DNA of 64,000 nucleotides from Halonatronomonas betaini (lineage in GTDB: Bacteria > Bacillota > Halanaerobiia > Halanaerobiales > Halarsenatibacteraceae), in NCBI RefSeq assembly GCF_015666175.1, contig NZ_JADPIE010000003.1, positions 186,001 to 250,000 of the forward strand, written 5' to 3'. Both the position numbers and the translations under genes were made by a program. The notes beneath the pieces were generated by a model. The model saw only the letters and a program-made list of their open reading frames with translations, ran no database searches and was not told where the DNA came from. Positions 20,339 through 28,059 of the stretch are shown here, in pieces (the first letter of the stretch is position 1; the number at the start of each line of letters is the position of its first letter).

Positions 20339-21154
20339 TTAATAAAACTCAATCTCTGCCTGAATTCTAGTCGAAATCGAAATCATCCCAGGCTCTATCG
20401 CCGGCATACTGGCAGCAGCATCCATCATCATAACCTCAGACCTGAAAGGCCTGTAATAGCCATCAGAATCCTCATTAACCTGAAGGTTAACAAAATCATA
20501 GTCCTCGCCATCAAACTCGCCTATAATCCGCTCAGCCTTGTTTTTAAGCGACTCTACAGCTCTGGCAGTAACCTCTGCCTGCACCTCACTGGTATCAGCC
20601 AGTGAATAATTAATATTATTAATCCTATTAACACCAGAACCAATAGCAACATCAATAACTTCTGCAACTCTATCAATATCATCAAGTTTAACCCTTATCC
20701 GATTGGTAACCCTGTACTCATCATCATAATAAGAAACTCTATACTCTAAAGTCTCAAGCTCCATCAAATCAAGCTCTTCCAGCGCAGTCATAACCTCTCC
20801 AGTTACCTGATTCGATTCATTATAGGCATCATCAAGTATCTCATCATGAATCTCCACAGCCAGAATAATCTCAGCCTGATCAGGCATAACCTCCATCTCA
20901 TAACTTTCACTTAAGTTAAGTCTGGTTGTTGCCCTGGCCTCTTCCTCAGCCGGGACCATCTCTGTATTCTCAACAACTACAGTCTTATCAACAACATCCT
21001 CAACTTCTTCCTCTTCTTCTACAACATCGCCAGTCATAGCCGGTTCTGGAGCCTCCGGGCTGGTACCAAACCAGTCAGCATCATAATTTACAATTACCAG
21101 CAGAGCAAAAACTAAGACCAGACCAATAATAATATAATATAACTTTTTCTGCAT
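20339..21154 (-). CDS. SIMPL-domain (DUF541) envelope protein
   Basis: An N-terminal membrane anchor or signal (YYIIIGLVLVFALLVIV, about residues 6-22) is followed by an acidic spacer and a SIMPL/DUF541 domain from about residue 80 to the end. Typical segments are LNLSESYEMEVMPDQAEI and VTGEVMTALEELDL. Family members face the periplasm or cell surface and have been tied to stress tolerance, with no settled biochemical role. ATG 21154 has GGAGGGG upstream and is preferred to the ATG at 21172, which overlaps the MATE stop. The acidic linker is in keeping with a halophile. Confidence 0.82.
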   Translation of the reverse strand: MQKKLYYIIIGLVLVFALLVIVNYDADWFGTSPEAPEPAMTGDVVEEEEEVEDVVDKTVVVENTEMVPAEEEARATTRLNLSESYEMEVMPDQAEIILAVEIHDEILDDAYNESNQVTGEVMTALEELDLMELETLEYRVSYYDDEYRVTNRIRVKLDDIDRVAEVIDVAIGSGVNRINNINYSLADTSEVQAEVTARAVESLKNKAERIIGEFDGEDYDFVNLQVNEDSDGYYRPFRSEVMMMDAAASMPAIEPGMISISTRIQAEIEFY

Positions 21155-21171
21155 AAAATCCCCTCCATTCA

Positions 21172-22548
21172 TTAAACTTCAAGGTCTTTCCAGTCACCTA
21201 ATCTAAATCTATAAAAAACATAACTGCTCCGCATTACCCAGTCAACAACCATGGCAATCCAGGCACCGGCAACCCCAAATCCAAAAACATTAATTAAGAT
21301 ATAAGCAACACCTAAACGGCCAATCCAGCTGGAAATCGCTGTACTGTAAAAGACAGATTTAGTTTCGCCAGCACCTCTTAAACCACCGGCAAAGATAAAC
21401 TGTGAACCCATTGGTATCTGAGCAATCGCAGCAATCCTTAAACATAAAGCCCCAATTCTAATAATCTCTGGATCATTACTGTATAACCTGACAAGCTGCT
21501 CAGGGAAGATCAAAAAGACAACTGCCATTAAGCCCATAAACATCGCCCCGAGCTTCCAGGCCTCATAGCCACTCTGCTCAGCCTGGTCCTTTTTTTCTGC
21601 TCCTAAATTCTGGCCAACCAGAGTAGTTGCCGCCACAGCAATGCCAAATCCAGGCATATAAGAGATAGACTCCACATTAATCGCAATCTGATGAGCAGCA
21701 AAGGCCACAGTACCTAAACCAGAAACAACCCGGACAAAGAAGATCTGAGCCGTTCTCATAACCATCTGCTCCATGGCAGCCGGCATCCCAATCTTCATAA
21801 TCCGCCTGATCCTATCAATATCAAATTTAAAGAAACCTTCTTTTAATACAGTAACTGTCGCATCATCTCTAAAAACATAAATCAAAAGCACAATTCCCCC
21901 GAATCCCCGGGATAAACTGGTGGCAATAGCAGCCCCATTTAAGCCTAGCTCTGGAGCCCCAAAATGACCAAATATCAAAGTATAATTCAAGAATATATTA
22001 AATAGATTAAGCACAAAATTAACCTTCATCGGAGTTTTAGTATTGCCGGCACCCCTTAAAGCCGCCGTCAACACAAACCCTAAAAACATAAAGATCAATC
22101 CAGGTACCAGCCAGCGGATATAGGAAGTCCCTAAGGGCACAACTTCAGCTTCAGCCCCCATAAACCGGATAACCGTCTCAGCACCTGCAAAAAACAGAAT
22201 CGAAACAAATACCATAATAACACTGACTGCCAGCAGCGACTGCTGCAGGGTCTTGCCAGCCTCCCACTCATCGCCAGCCCCAATATGCCTGGCAACTAAA
22301 GCAGTCGTACCAACACTAATAGCCATCCCAAAGGCCATCGAGAAAAATAACGGCTGCATAGAAAGCCCAATTGCAGTAATAGCAGCAGCTCCAAGCCGGC
22401 CAACCATCATCATATCAACAACCTGGGTTACTGTACCTAAAGCCTGCTCCACAATCACCGGCCAGGCCAGTTTCAATATTACCTTTTTCGATGATGAATC
22501 CTCCCCGGTAACTAAATCCGAGACCTCACCCTTCTTATACCTCCGCAT
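21172..22548 (-). CDS. MATE family multidrug/Na+ antiporter
   Basis: Twelve membrane segments in two related halves form a cation-coupled exporter of the NorM/DinF-like MATE family. Signature stretches include AWPVIVEQALGTVTQVVDMMMVGRLG at the start (read in two overlapping parts), AATTLVGQNLGAEK in the second half and GAGNTKTPM plus GAGETKSVF in equivalent positions of both halves. ATG 22548 has GGAG upstream at a loose spacing; the alternative ATG 22569 has none. Substrate is unknown. The SIMPL gene follows with an overlap. Confidence 0.92.
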   Translation of the reverse strand: MRRYKKGEVSDLVTGEDSSSKKVILKLAWPVIVEQALGTVTQVVDMMMVGRLGAAAITAIGLSMQPLFFSMAFGMAISVGTTALVARHIGAGDEWEAGKTLQQSLLAVSVIMVFVSILFFAGAETVIRFMGAEAEVVPLGTSYIRWLVPGLIFMFLGFVLTAALRGAGNTKTPMKVNFVLNLFNIFLNYTLIFGHFGAPELGLNGAAIATSLSRGFGGIVLLIYVFRDDATVTVLKEGFFKFDIDRIRRIMKIGMPAAMEQMVMRTAQIFFVRVVSGLGTVAFAAHQIAINVESISYMPGFGIAVAATTLVGQNLGAEKKDQAEQSGYEAWKLGAMFMGLMAVVFLIFPEQLVRLYSNDPEIIRIGALCLRIAAIAQIPMGSQFIFAGGLRGAGETKSVFYSTAISSWIGRLGVAYILINVFGFGVAGAWIAMVVDWVMRSSYVFYRFRLGDWKDLEV

Positions 22549-22654
22549 AAACAAATCGACTCCAGTCATATAATACCATGTTTTAATCCTACCATAACAT
22601 AGTATATTTGCAAAAGCTTAAACTGTCAAGCATTATTACCAATGCAAAAAGACC

Positions 22655-22672
22655 GACCCGGTAAGTCGGGTC
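22655..22672 (-). terminator. Intrinsic terminator of the rubrerythrin-like gene
   Basis: On the minus strand GACCCG-ACTTAC-CGGGTC is followed by GGTCTTTTTGC, about 30 bases past the stop of the ferritin-like gene. Confidence 0.8.
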
Positions 22673-22701
22673 AGCCTCACTGCAATATATTCTATTCTGC
22701 T

Positions 22702-23193
22702 TTAATATTCTTCAAGATGATACCATTCTGCATCATCAAGCCAGGTATTTGGCCGATTAACCATAGTTATTATATTATCAAGAATCGCCTCATGCTTCTT
22801 CTCCTCAGCAGAAAGTTCATTAAATACCCGCTCAACAGTCTTATTATCAGACTTTTCTGCATGTTCCTTATAAAAATTCTTACTCTTTGTCTCTAAATCC
22901 TTGGCCTTCTTATAGATATCCACCTGATCCTCAGGCATTAAAGAACTCTCATCAAAATTCTCAGCAATCTTATCAAAAGCCTCCTTAGCCCGCATATTAA
23001 TATCAGATTTCACACTATCAACATTCCGGTCATCAGCTAAAGCCTGAACGATCTTTTCATGCTTGGCCTCTTCAGCAGCCAGCTCCTTAAAGACACTCTC
23101 TAAAGTCTTATCATCAGTACCACTTGCACATTCCTCATAAAACTCCCGGTTCTCTTTCTCAAATTCAAGCGCAAATTTATAAATATCCTGCAT
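22702..23193 (-). CDS. Rubrerythrin/ferritin-like diiron protein without rubredoxin domain
   Basis: The 163-residue protein is made of two similar halves, each with an E...FYEE-type helix and an E-x2-H helix: ENREFYEECA with ELAAEEAKHEKI, then KSKNFYKEHA with ELSAEEKKHEAI. These supply the carboxylate and histidine ligands of a diiron centre. There is no CxxC rubredoxin domain, so an external electron donor would be needed for peroxide reduction. A role in peroxide or oxygen defence of an anaerobe is likely from the family. It has its own ribosome site (AGGAGG) and terminator. Confidence 0.88.
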   Translation of the reverse strand: MQDIYKFALEFEKENREFYEECASGTDDKTLESVFKELAAEEAKHEKIVQALADDRNVDSVKSDINMRAKEAFDKIAENFDESSLMPEDQVDIYKKAKDLETKSKNFYKEHAEKSDNKTVERVFNELSAEEKKHEAILDNIITMVNRPNTWLDDAEWYHLEEY

Positions 23194-23261
23194 ACTAATT
23201 CCCTCCTAATTTAATTTTAGTCAGACCAAAACCATTAACAGCTCAAGAAAATTATTTAAGC

Positions 23262-24116
23262 TTAAGCAAACTCCTGCATCAGATCATCATATTCAGCCGG
23301 CTCCTTATAATCCTTCACAAAACTATCTGAGAGCCAGTCAAACTTGCTCCTGAAGGGCTTCCTGGCATCATTTCTATAAATAATACCTAAAGGTATATCA
23401 TCGCCCCATTCTTCAGCCTTTTCAACAGCAGCCTTATAATCAGTCGGGTCATAATCATCATCTAATAAATATGACCGCTCCTTATACCATTGATAGGTGT
23501 TAACCTTATTAAATGTCACACAGGGCTGTAAGATATCAACCAGTGCATAACCCTCATGTTCAATAGCAGCCTGCATCATCTCAATCAGGTGGTCCTGGTT
23601 GCCAACAAAGGCCCTGGCCACAAAACTGGCCCCCATGGCCACAGCAAACTTTATCGGATTAAAAGGTGCAGCAGTAATCCCATAAGGTTGCACCTCAGTC
23701 TTTATCTCCTCACCAGTAGTCGGCGAAGCCTGGCCCTTTGTCAGACCGTAAATCTGATTATCATGAACAAAATGGGCAATATCAGGATTCCTCCGGATAT
23801 TATGGAGAATATGATTGCCACCTTCCCCATAGGTATCACCATCACCAGATTCAACAATAACTTTCAACTCAGGATTAACCATCCTAAAACCAAGTGCCGG
23901 CGGTAGAGCCCTGCCATGAAGCCCATTAAAGCCATTAACCCGTATATAATGAGGCATCTTAGCAGCCTGGCCAATTCCAGTAAACATCGCAACCCTATCC
24001 GGAGTAATATCCAGACCAGCCAGCGCCTCAGCCAGGGATTTCCTTAAAGGAAAGTTCCCGCAACCCGGGCACCAGGCAGTTTCACGATCAGCATCAAAAA
24101 TATTCTTATCAACCAT
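23262..24116 (-). CDS. 2-oxoacid:ferredoxin oxidoreductase, beta subunit
   Basis: This 284-residue TPP-binding subunit shows WCPGCGNFPLRKSLAEAL at the start. The thiamine-diphosphate/Mg motif SGDGDTYGEGGNHILHN lies at about residues 90-106, followed by DNQIYGLTKGQASPTT. With the fused alpha-gamma subunit just upstream it forms the enzyme that oxidatively decarboxylates a 2-oxoacid to acyl-CoA and reduces ferredoxin. The two-subunit form resembles 2-oxoglutarate or generic 2-oxoacid enzymes (KorAB); the exact substrate cannot be assigned. Confidence 0.93.
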   Translation of the reverse strand: MVDKNIFDADRETAWCPGCGNFPLRKSLAEALAGLDITPDRVAMFTGIGQAAKMPHYIRVNGFNGLHGRALPPALGFRMVNPELKVIVESGDGDTYGEGGNHILHNIRRNPDIAHFVHDNQIYGLTKGQASPTTGEEIKTEVQPYGITAAPFNPIKFAVAMGASFVARAFVGNQDHLIEMMQAAIEHEGYALVDILQPCVTFNKVNTYQWYKERSYLLDDDYDPTDYKAAVEKAEEWGDDIPLGIIYRNDARKPFRSKFDWLSDSFVKDYKEPAEYDDLMQEFA

Positions 24117-25795
24117 TAAGAGATCACCTCTTCTTCCAGTTCTCTAACCAGGCCATCAACATTAAATGGACGGCCATCATATTTCAAGATTCTATGATCA
24201 ACAGTCAAACCAGTCTCAGCCTGAATCAAACTTGCCAGCTGACCGGTTGAATTACCCTCAACCACAACCAGCTTCGTATCATAACTCCGCTGCTTTTCAA
24301 GCTCAGCAGTCGGCAGCGGCCAGATATCAGAAAAACTCAGCATACCAATCGAATGGCCATTACCATTTAGCCGGTCCATAGCCTCCTTTAAAGCCCCATA
24401 AGTCGAACCAAATGAAACCAGCATATAATCAGGCTTATCCGGCCCGATATAAAGCGGCTCCTCATTATCTTCTCGCTTCATCTTCTCAAACTTGGCATTC
24501 CGCTTATCGACCATCTTAACCCTGGTCTCACCATCTTCAATAATAAAGCCATTCTCATCATGCTCATCACTATCAAGCAGCACAACCTCGCCTTCAAGCT
24601 GGCCAGGATAAGCCCTCGGTGAAATCCCATCCTCAGTTAGCTCATAACGCTTATATTCCTTATCCTCAGGCCATTCATTCTCATCGACAAGGTTTCTATC
24701 TATCTTAAGCTCATCAAGCTTAAATTCAGGTATAGTCGCCCCTGCATCAGCCAGATAGGCATCAGACAGAATAATTACTGGTAATTGATACTTATCAGCA
24801 ATATTAAAGGCCCTGAAAGTCTGATAAAAAGCATCTTCCTGGTCTCTCGGGGCAATCACCTTCAGCGGAAACTCACCCTGAGAAGCATTAATCACAAATG
24901 AAAGATCTCCCTGCTCAGTTCTGGTCGGCAGTCCAGTCGCCGGCCCAGGCCTTTGCACCTCAGCAATAACCAGCGGAGTCTCCATAATTCCAGCCAGGCC
25001 TAAACCCTCAGCCATCAATGAAAACCCACCACCAGAAGTACCAGTCATCGCCCTGGCTCCACCAAATGACGCACCAATAGCCATATTAATCGCTGCAATC
25101 TCATCTTCAGCCTGCTCCACAGCAATTCCTAGCTTATCCTGTCTTGAAGCCAGATAATTTAAAATACTGGTAGATGGAGTCATCGGATAAGCAGCATAAA
25201 ACTGAACCCCGGCAGTTGCTGCTCCAAAGGCAATCGCCTGATTACCATTAATATATAAACCTTTAACATCGCCATCAGGCAGCTCACAATCAAAAGTCGT
25301 ATCAACCTTCTCATAAGCGGCATCTAAAAGCTTTACGTTATCATCATAAATATCGCCTTCACCAAACTTTTCCTTTATAACATCCTTTAAAGCATCCAGA
25401 GGAAGTCCAAGCAGTTTCCAGGCATAGCCTAAAAAGACAGTATTAACAGCCTTCGGATTAACCTCCTTGGCCATCTCTTTAGCCGGAACCTGCATGTAAT
25501 CTAAATCCTTATCGCCATCAAAAAGAATAACGCCATCATCCTTAACACTATCCTGATGAATATCAACGCCATCCTCATTTAAAGCAATCAAAATATCAAT
25601 CTCTTCAACCGGTCCGGCAACCTTTTCATCGCCAAACCTTATCTGCATAAAATTATGGCCGCCACGAATCCTTGACATATAATTCTTAGAACTAAAAACC
25701 GAAAATCCCAGCCTGTGCAAAGATTTACCGATTATCTGATCCACAGTCTTAAGTCCCTGACCGGCCTCACCGGCAACAACTATATTAATATCCAA
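24116..25795 (-). CDS. 2-oxoacid:ferredoxin oxidoreductase, fused gamma-alpha subunit
   Basis: The N-terminal third is the gamma domain (VVAGEAGQGLKTVDQIIG, SRIRGGHNFMQIRFG). The rest is the alpha domain, with NGNQAIAFGAATAGVQFYAAYPMTPST, AEDEIAAINMAIGASFGGA and TSGGGFSLMAEGLG (long stretches read in parts) for the catalytic face. A TTG at 25795 with AGGAG at a spacing of 8 is the best start; a GTG nine bases earlier abuts that site. The stop overlaps the beta-subunit start. No ferredoxin-like 4Fe-4S domain is fused, so electrons probably leave through a separate ferredoxin. Confidence 0.93.
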   Translation of the reverse strand: MDINIVVAGEAGQGLKTVDQIIGKSLHRLGFSVFSSKNYMSRIRGGHNFMQIRFGDEKVAGPVEEIDILIALNEDGVDIHQDSVKDDGVILFDGDKDLDYMQVPAKEMAKEVNPKAVNTVFLGYAWKLLGLPLDALKDVIKEKFGEGDIYDDNVKLLDAAYEKVDTTFDCELPDGDVKGLYINGNQAIAFGAATAGVQFYAAYPMTPSTSILNYLASRQDKLGIAVEQAEDEIAAINMAIGASFGGARAMTGTSGGGFSLMAEGLGLAGIMETPLVIAEVQRPGPATGLPTRTEQGDLSFVINASQGEFPLKVIAPRDQEDAFYQTFRAFNIADKYQLPVIILSDAYLADAGATIPEFKLDELKIDRNLVDENEWPEDKEYKRYELTEDGISPRAYPGQLEGEVVLLDSDEHDENGFIIEDGETRVKMVDKRNAKFEKMKREDNEEPLYIGPDKPDYMLVSFGSTYGALKEAMDRLNGNGHSIGMLSFSDIWPLPTAELEKQRSYDTKLVVVEGNSTGQLASLIQAETGLTVDHRILKYDGRPFNVDGLVRELEEEVIS

Positions 25796-25812
25796 AAGAA
25801 TCACTCCTCGAC

Positions 25813-26340
25813 TTATTGATTTCTTAGAAACTCCAGATTAGCCTTCATAAACGCCGGCAGATCAGCAGGCGCTCGTGAAGTAATAATATTGCCATCAACA
25901 ACAACCTCTTCATTTACCCAGTGAGCACCAGCATTAACCAGATCATCTCTAATAGCCGGAGTTGAAGTCAACTCAACATCCTTAATTACATCAGCAGAAG
26001 CAAGCACCCAGCCAGCATGACAGATAGCAGCCACCAGGCCATTATTCTTAGCCTGATACCTGACCAATTTAAGCACATTCTCGCAGCGCCGGAGATAATC
26101 AGGTGCATAACCACCTGGCACAATCACACCGTCATAGTCAGCAGGGTCAATATCCTTCGCCTTATAATCAACCTCTAACGGATAACCCTCTTTACTGCCA
26201 CATTCAGTACAACCATCATCCCGGCCAATCACATCAACAATTACACCGGCCTCTCTCAATCGCAAAATCGGATACCAGGCCTCCAAATTCTCATAATAAT
26301 CCTCAGCCAGTACAGCAACCTTCTTTTTCAAATCAGTCAC
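25813..26340 (-). CDS. DJ-1/PfpI family protein
   Basis: This 175-residue class I glutamine-amidotransferase-like protein has the nucleophile elbow AAICHAGWVLAS with Cys at about residue 107. The VIVPGGYAPDYLRR loop is upstream and the oligomer-forming tail downstream. Family members act as deglycases, proteases or chaperones, and none can be singled out. It is 2 bases from the methyltransferase gene and 9-18 bases from the oxidoreductase, so it belongs to the same transcript. Confidence 0.9.
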   Translation of the reverse strand: MTDLKKKVAVLAEDYYENLEAWYPILRLREAGVIVDVIGRDDGCTECGSKEGYPLEVDYKAKDIDPADYDGVIVPGGYAPDYLRRCENVLKLVRYQAKNNGLVAAICHAGWVLASADVIKDVELTSTPAIRDDLVNAGAHWVNEEVVVDGNIITSRAPADLPAFMKANLEFLRNQ

Positions 26341-26341
26341 T

Positions 26342-27103
26342 TTAAATACCCTCCTTCTTTGTCGCTCTAATTATTAGAGGAAATGACTCCCGGGGCTCAA
26401 ACTCACCGCCTCGAAAATCACCAAAACTCTCAATCTCAGCAAATCCGCTCTCCGCAAGCAGCGAAATAAAAGCCCTGCTCTTCAGCGGATAAAGGGGCAC
26501 AGAATTCTTATATTTCTGCTCATCTTTAGTCCCCTTATTAACAATCAACTCAGTCTTAAAATCGATTCGACCATCATCCTTGCAGTCATAATGGCGAATA
26601 AACTCAACACCTGCCTCCTCGTTGGTAATAGTTGGCAGACCATCGACCTCATTATCCAGCACCCGGTCATAATTAACAATCTGCACAACCAGCTTACCGC
26701 CACGATGCATAACCCGGTTAATCTTCTTAATCATCGTCGAAATCTCCTGTTCATTACTCAAATGAACCAGAACATTCCCCAGGCTGTAAACACCAGAAAA
26801 ATAAGGCTTCGAATAAAAAAGATCAAGGTCACGCATATCAAGCTTCTTATATTCAATCGAAAGATCAGCATCAGCCGTCTTATCCCTGGCCCTGGCAAGC
26901 ATGGCCAGCTCATAATCAATCCCGACAGGTTTAAACCCCTCCTGCCTCATCTTGATCGTATAACCACCTGTACCACAACCAATATCAAGCAGAGAGGCCC
27001 CATCAGGAAGCTCACTAAAAGAATCCTTTAAAAACTCAACCTTCCCATCTTTAACAGGAAAGATCTCATCATAAAAGCGATTGAACTCCTGATAAAAGGC
27101 CAT
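26342..27103 (-). CDS. Class I SAM-dependent methyltransferase
   Basis: The SAM-binding motif LLDIGCGTGGYTIKM is at about residues 36-50, with GIDYELAMLARARDK as motif II and GVYSLGNVLVHL in the position of motif IV. At 253 residues it resembles small-molecule methyltransferases. It is similar in fold and length to the product of 59314-60075. The substrate is unknown. It starts 17 bases after the stop of the small glycyl-radical gene with GGGGGG as ribosome site. Confidence 0.85.
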   Translation of the reverse strand: MAFYQEFNRFYDEIFPVKDGKVEFLKDSFSELPDGASLLDIGCGTGGYTIKMRQEGFKPVGIDYELAMLARARDKTADADLSIEYKKLDMRDLDLFYSKPYFSGVYSLGNVLVHLSNEQEISTMIKKINRVMHRGGKLVVQIVNYDRVLDNEVDGLPTITNEEAGVEFIRHYDCKDDGRIDFKTELIVNKGTKDEQKYKNSVPLYPLKSRAFISLLAESGFAEIESFGDFRGGEFEPRESFPLIIRATKKEGI

Positions 27104-27120
27104 CTTATCCCCCCATTATT

Positions 27121-27246
27121 TTACTCAGGCTGTTTATAAGTCTTTCTATCTTCCCATTCTTCCTTCTTACCTTTATTCCACTCCGATACCGGAGATAAAT
27201 AACCAACAACCCGTGAATATACTTCGCATTTCTGTTTTTTAGCCAT
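27121..27246 (-). CDS. Free-standing glycyl-radical domain of anaerobic ribonucleotide reductase (split NrdD C-terminus)
   Basis: This gene encodes 41 residues, with a strong AGGAGG at a spacing of 8 before ATG 27246. The product contains CEVYSRVVGYLSPV followed by WNKGKKEEWEDRKTY. From family knowledge this is the extreme C-terminal motif of class III NrdD, where the Gly in RVVGYL carries the stable radical made by NrdG. The NrdD encoded just upstream lacks this motif, and nrdG lies between, so a simple frameshift is excluded. I infer a separate small subunit that docks into NrdD, analogous to the way YfiD/GrcA substitutes for the radical domain of pyruvate formate-lyase. Upstream of the gene is an 81-base gap after nrdG. 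Confidence 0.88.
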   Translation of the reverse strand: MAKKQKCEVYSRVVGYLSPVSEWNKGKKEEWEDRKTYKQPE

Positions 27247-27327
27247 TTTAATAGCCTCCTTTTTATTTATATCATCAATATCTAACCAAATAAAACTTAT
27301 ATAAATCGATAAATCTTATAAATCCTG

Positions 27328-28059
27328 CTAAATATTATCTCTAATTCTTACCTCTTCTATATATTTCTCTGCTAACACTTTAAACTCCTGCAAAACTTCA
27401 TGACTAAATGGACTAATTTTACTAAAGTAGTCAACTAAAACCTCTTCAGGCCGAAAATTCTGGATAACATACCTGTCAAATGACCGCTCAGCCAGCTCCC
27501 TGGCAATCACCTCAATATCCTGATGCCTGATCAACTCAGGCACAACAGTCGTCCGAACCTCAACTTCAAGCTCGCCATTATCCCTGGCCTCAGTCAGAAT
27601 ATTGCCAGTCCGCATCAATCGCTCCCTGGCATCGCCATCACCGCCAGGGTCGCCAAGCTCATCATAGCGACCGGCCGGCAGCTTATAATCCCAGGCCACC
27701 AGATCAAGCAAGCCAGCCTCAACCAATTCTTCAAGCCGATCAGGCAACATCCCATTGGTATCAAGCTTCACCAGCAGATCAAGCTCCTTAACCCTGCCGA
27801 TAAAATCCTTTAAACCTGGCTGGAGCAGCGGCTCACCGCCGGTTATTGATACACCATCAATAAAGCCAGCCCGCTCCTCAAGAATCTCCAGAATATCGTC
27901 CTCGTAATAGTAATTCTTCATCTCGCCATCAATCAACTCATGGTTATGACAGTACGGGCACCGGAGATTACAGCCAGCAGTAAAGAGCACAGTTGCAATC
28001 TGATCAGGAAAATCAATCAGACTGGTCGGCTGTATCCCGCCAAACCTGACCCCGGCCAT
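27328..28059 (-). CDS. nrdG: Anaerobic ribonucleotide reductase activating protein (radical SAM)
   Basis: This 4Fe-4S radical-SAM enzyme abstracts hydrogen from the Gly of NrdD to create its radical. The cluster motif is CNLRCPYCHN, with SITGGEPLLQPGL as the SAM contact and KLDTNGMLPD further on. At 243 residues it is longer than E. coli NrdG and resembles the clostridial/archaeal type that starts GIQPTSLIDFPD. Its start is next to the nrdD stop and it is followed by the small glycyl-radical gene, its expected substrate. Confidence 0.95.
   Translation of the reverse strand: MAGVRFGGIQPTSLIDFPDQIATVLFTAGCNLRCPYCHNHELIDGEMKNYYYEDDILEILEERAGFIDGVSITGGEPLLQPGLKDFIGRVKELDLLVKLDTNGMLPDRLEELVEAGLLDLVAWDYKLPAGRYDELGDPGGDGDARERLMRTGNILTEARDNGELEVEVRTTVVPELIRHQDIEVIARELAERSFDRYVIQNFRPEEVLVDYFSKISPFSHEVLQEFKVLAEKYIEEVRIRDNI

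Noticed and set aside
27121-28059. The detached glycyl-radical motif explained as a frameshifted or stop-interrupted nrdD.
   Set aside because: The intact nrdG gene lies between nrdD and the motif, and the small gene has its own strong ribosome site and ATG, so no single error or Sec codon could join them.
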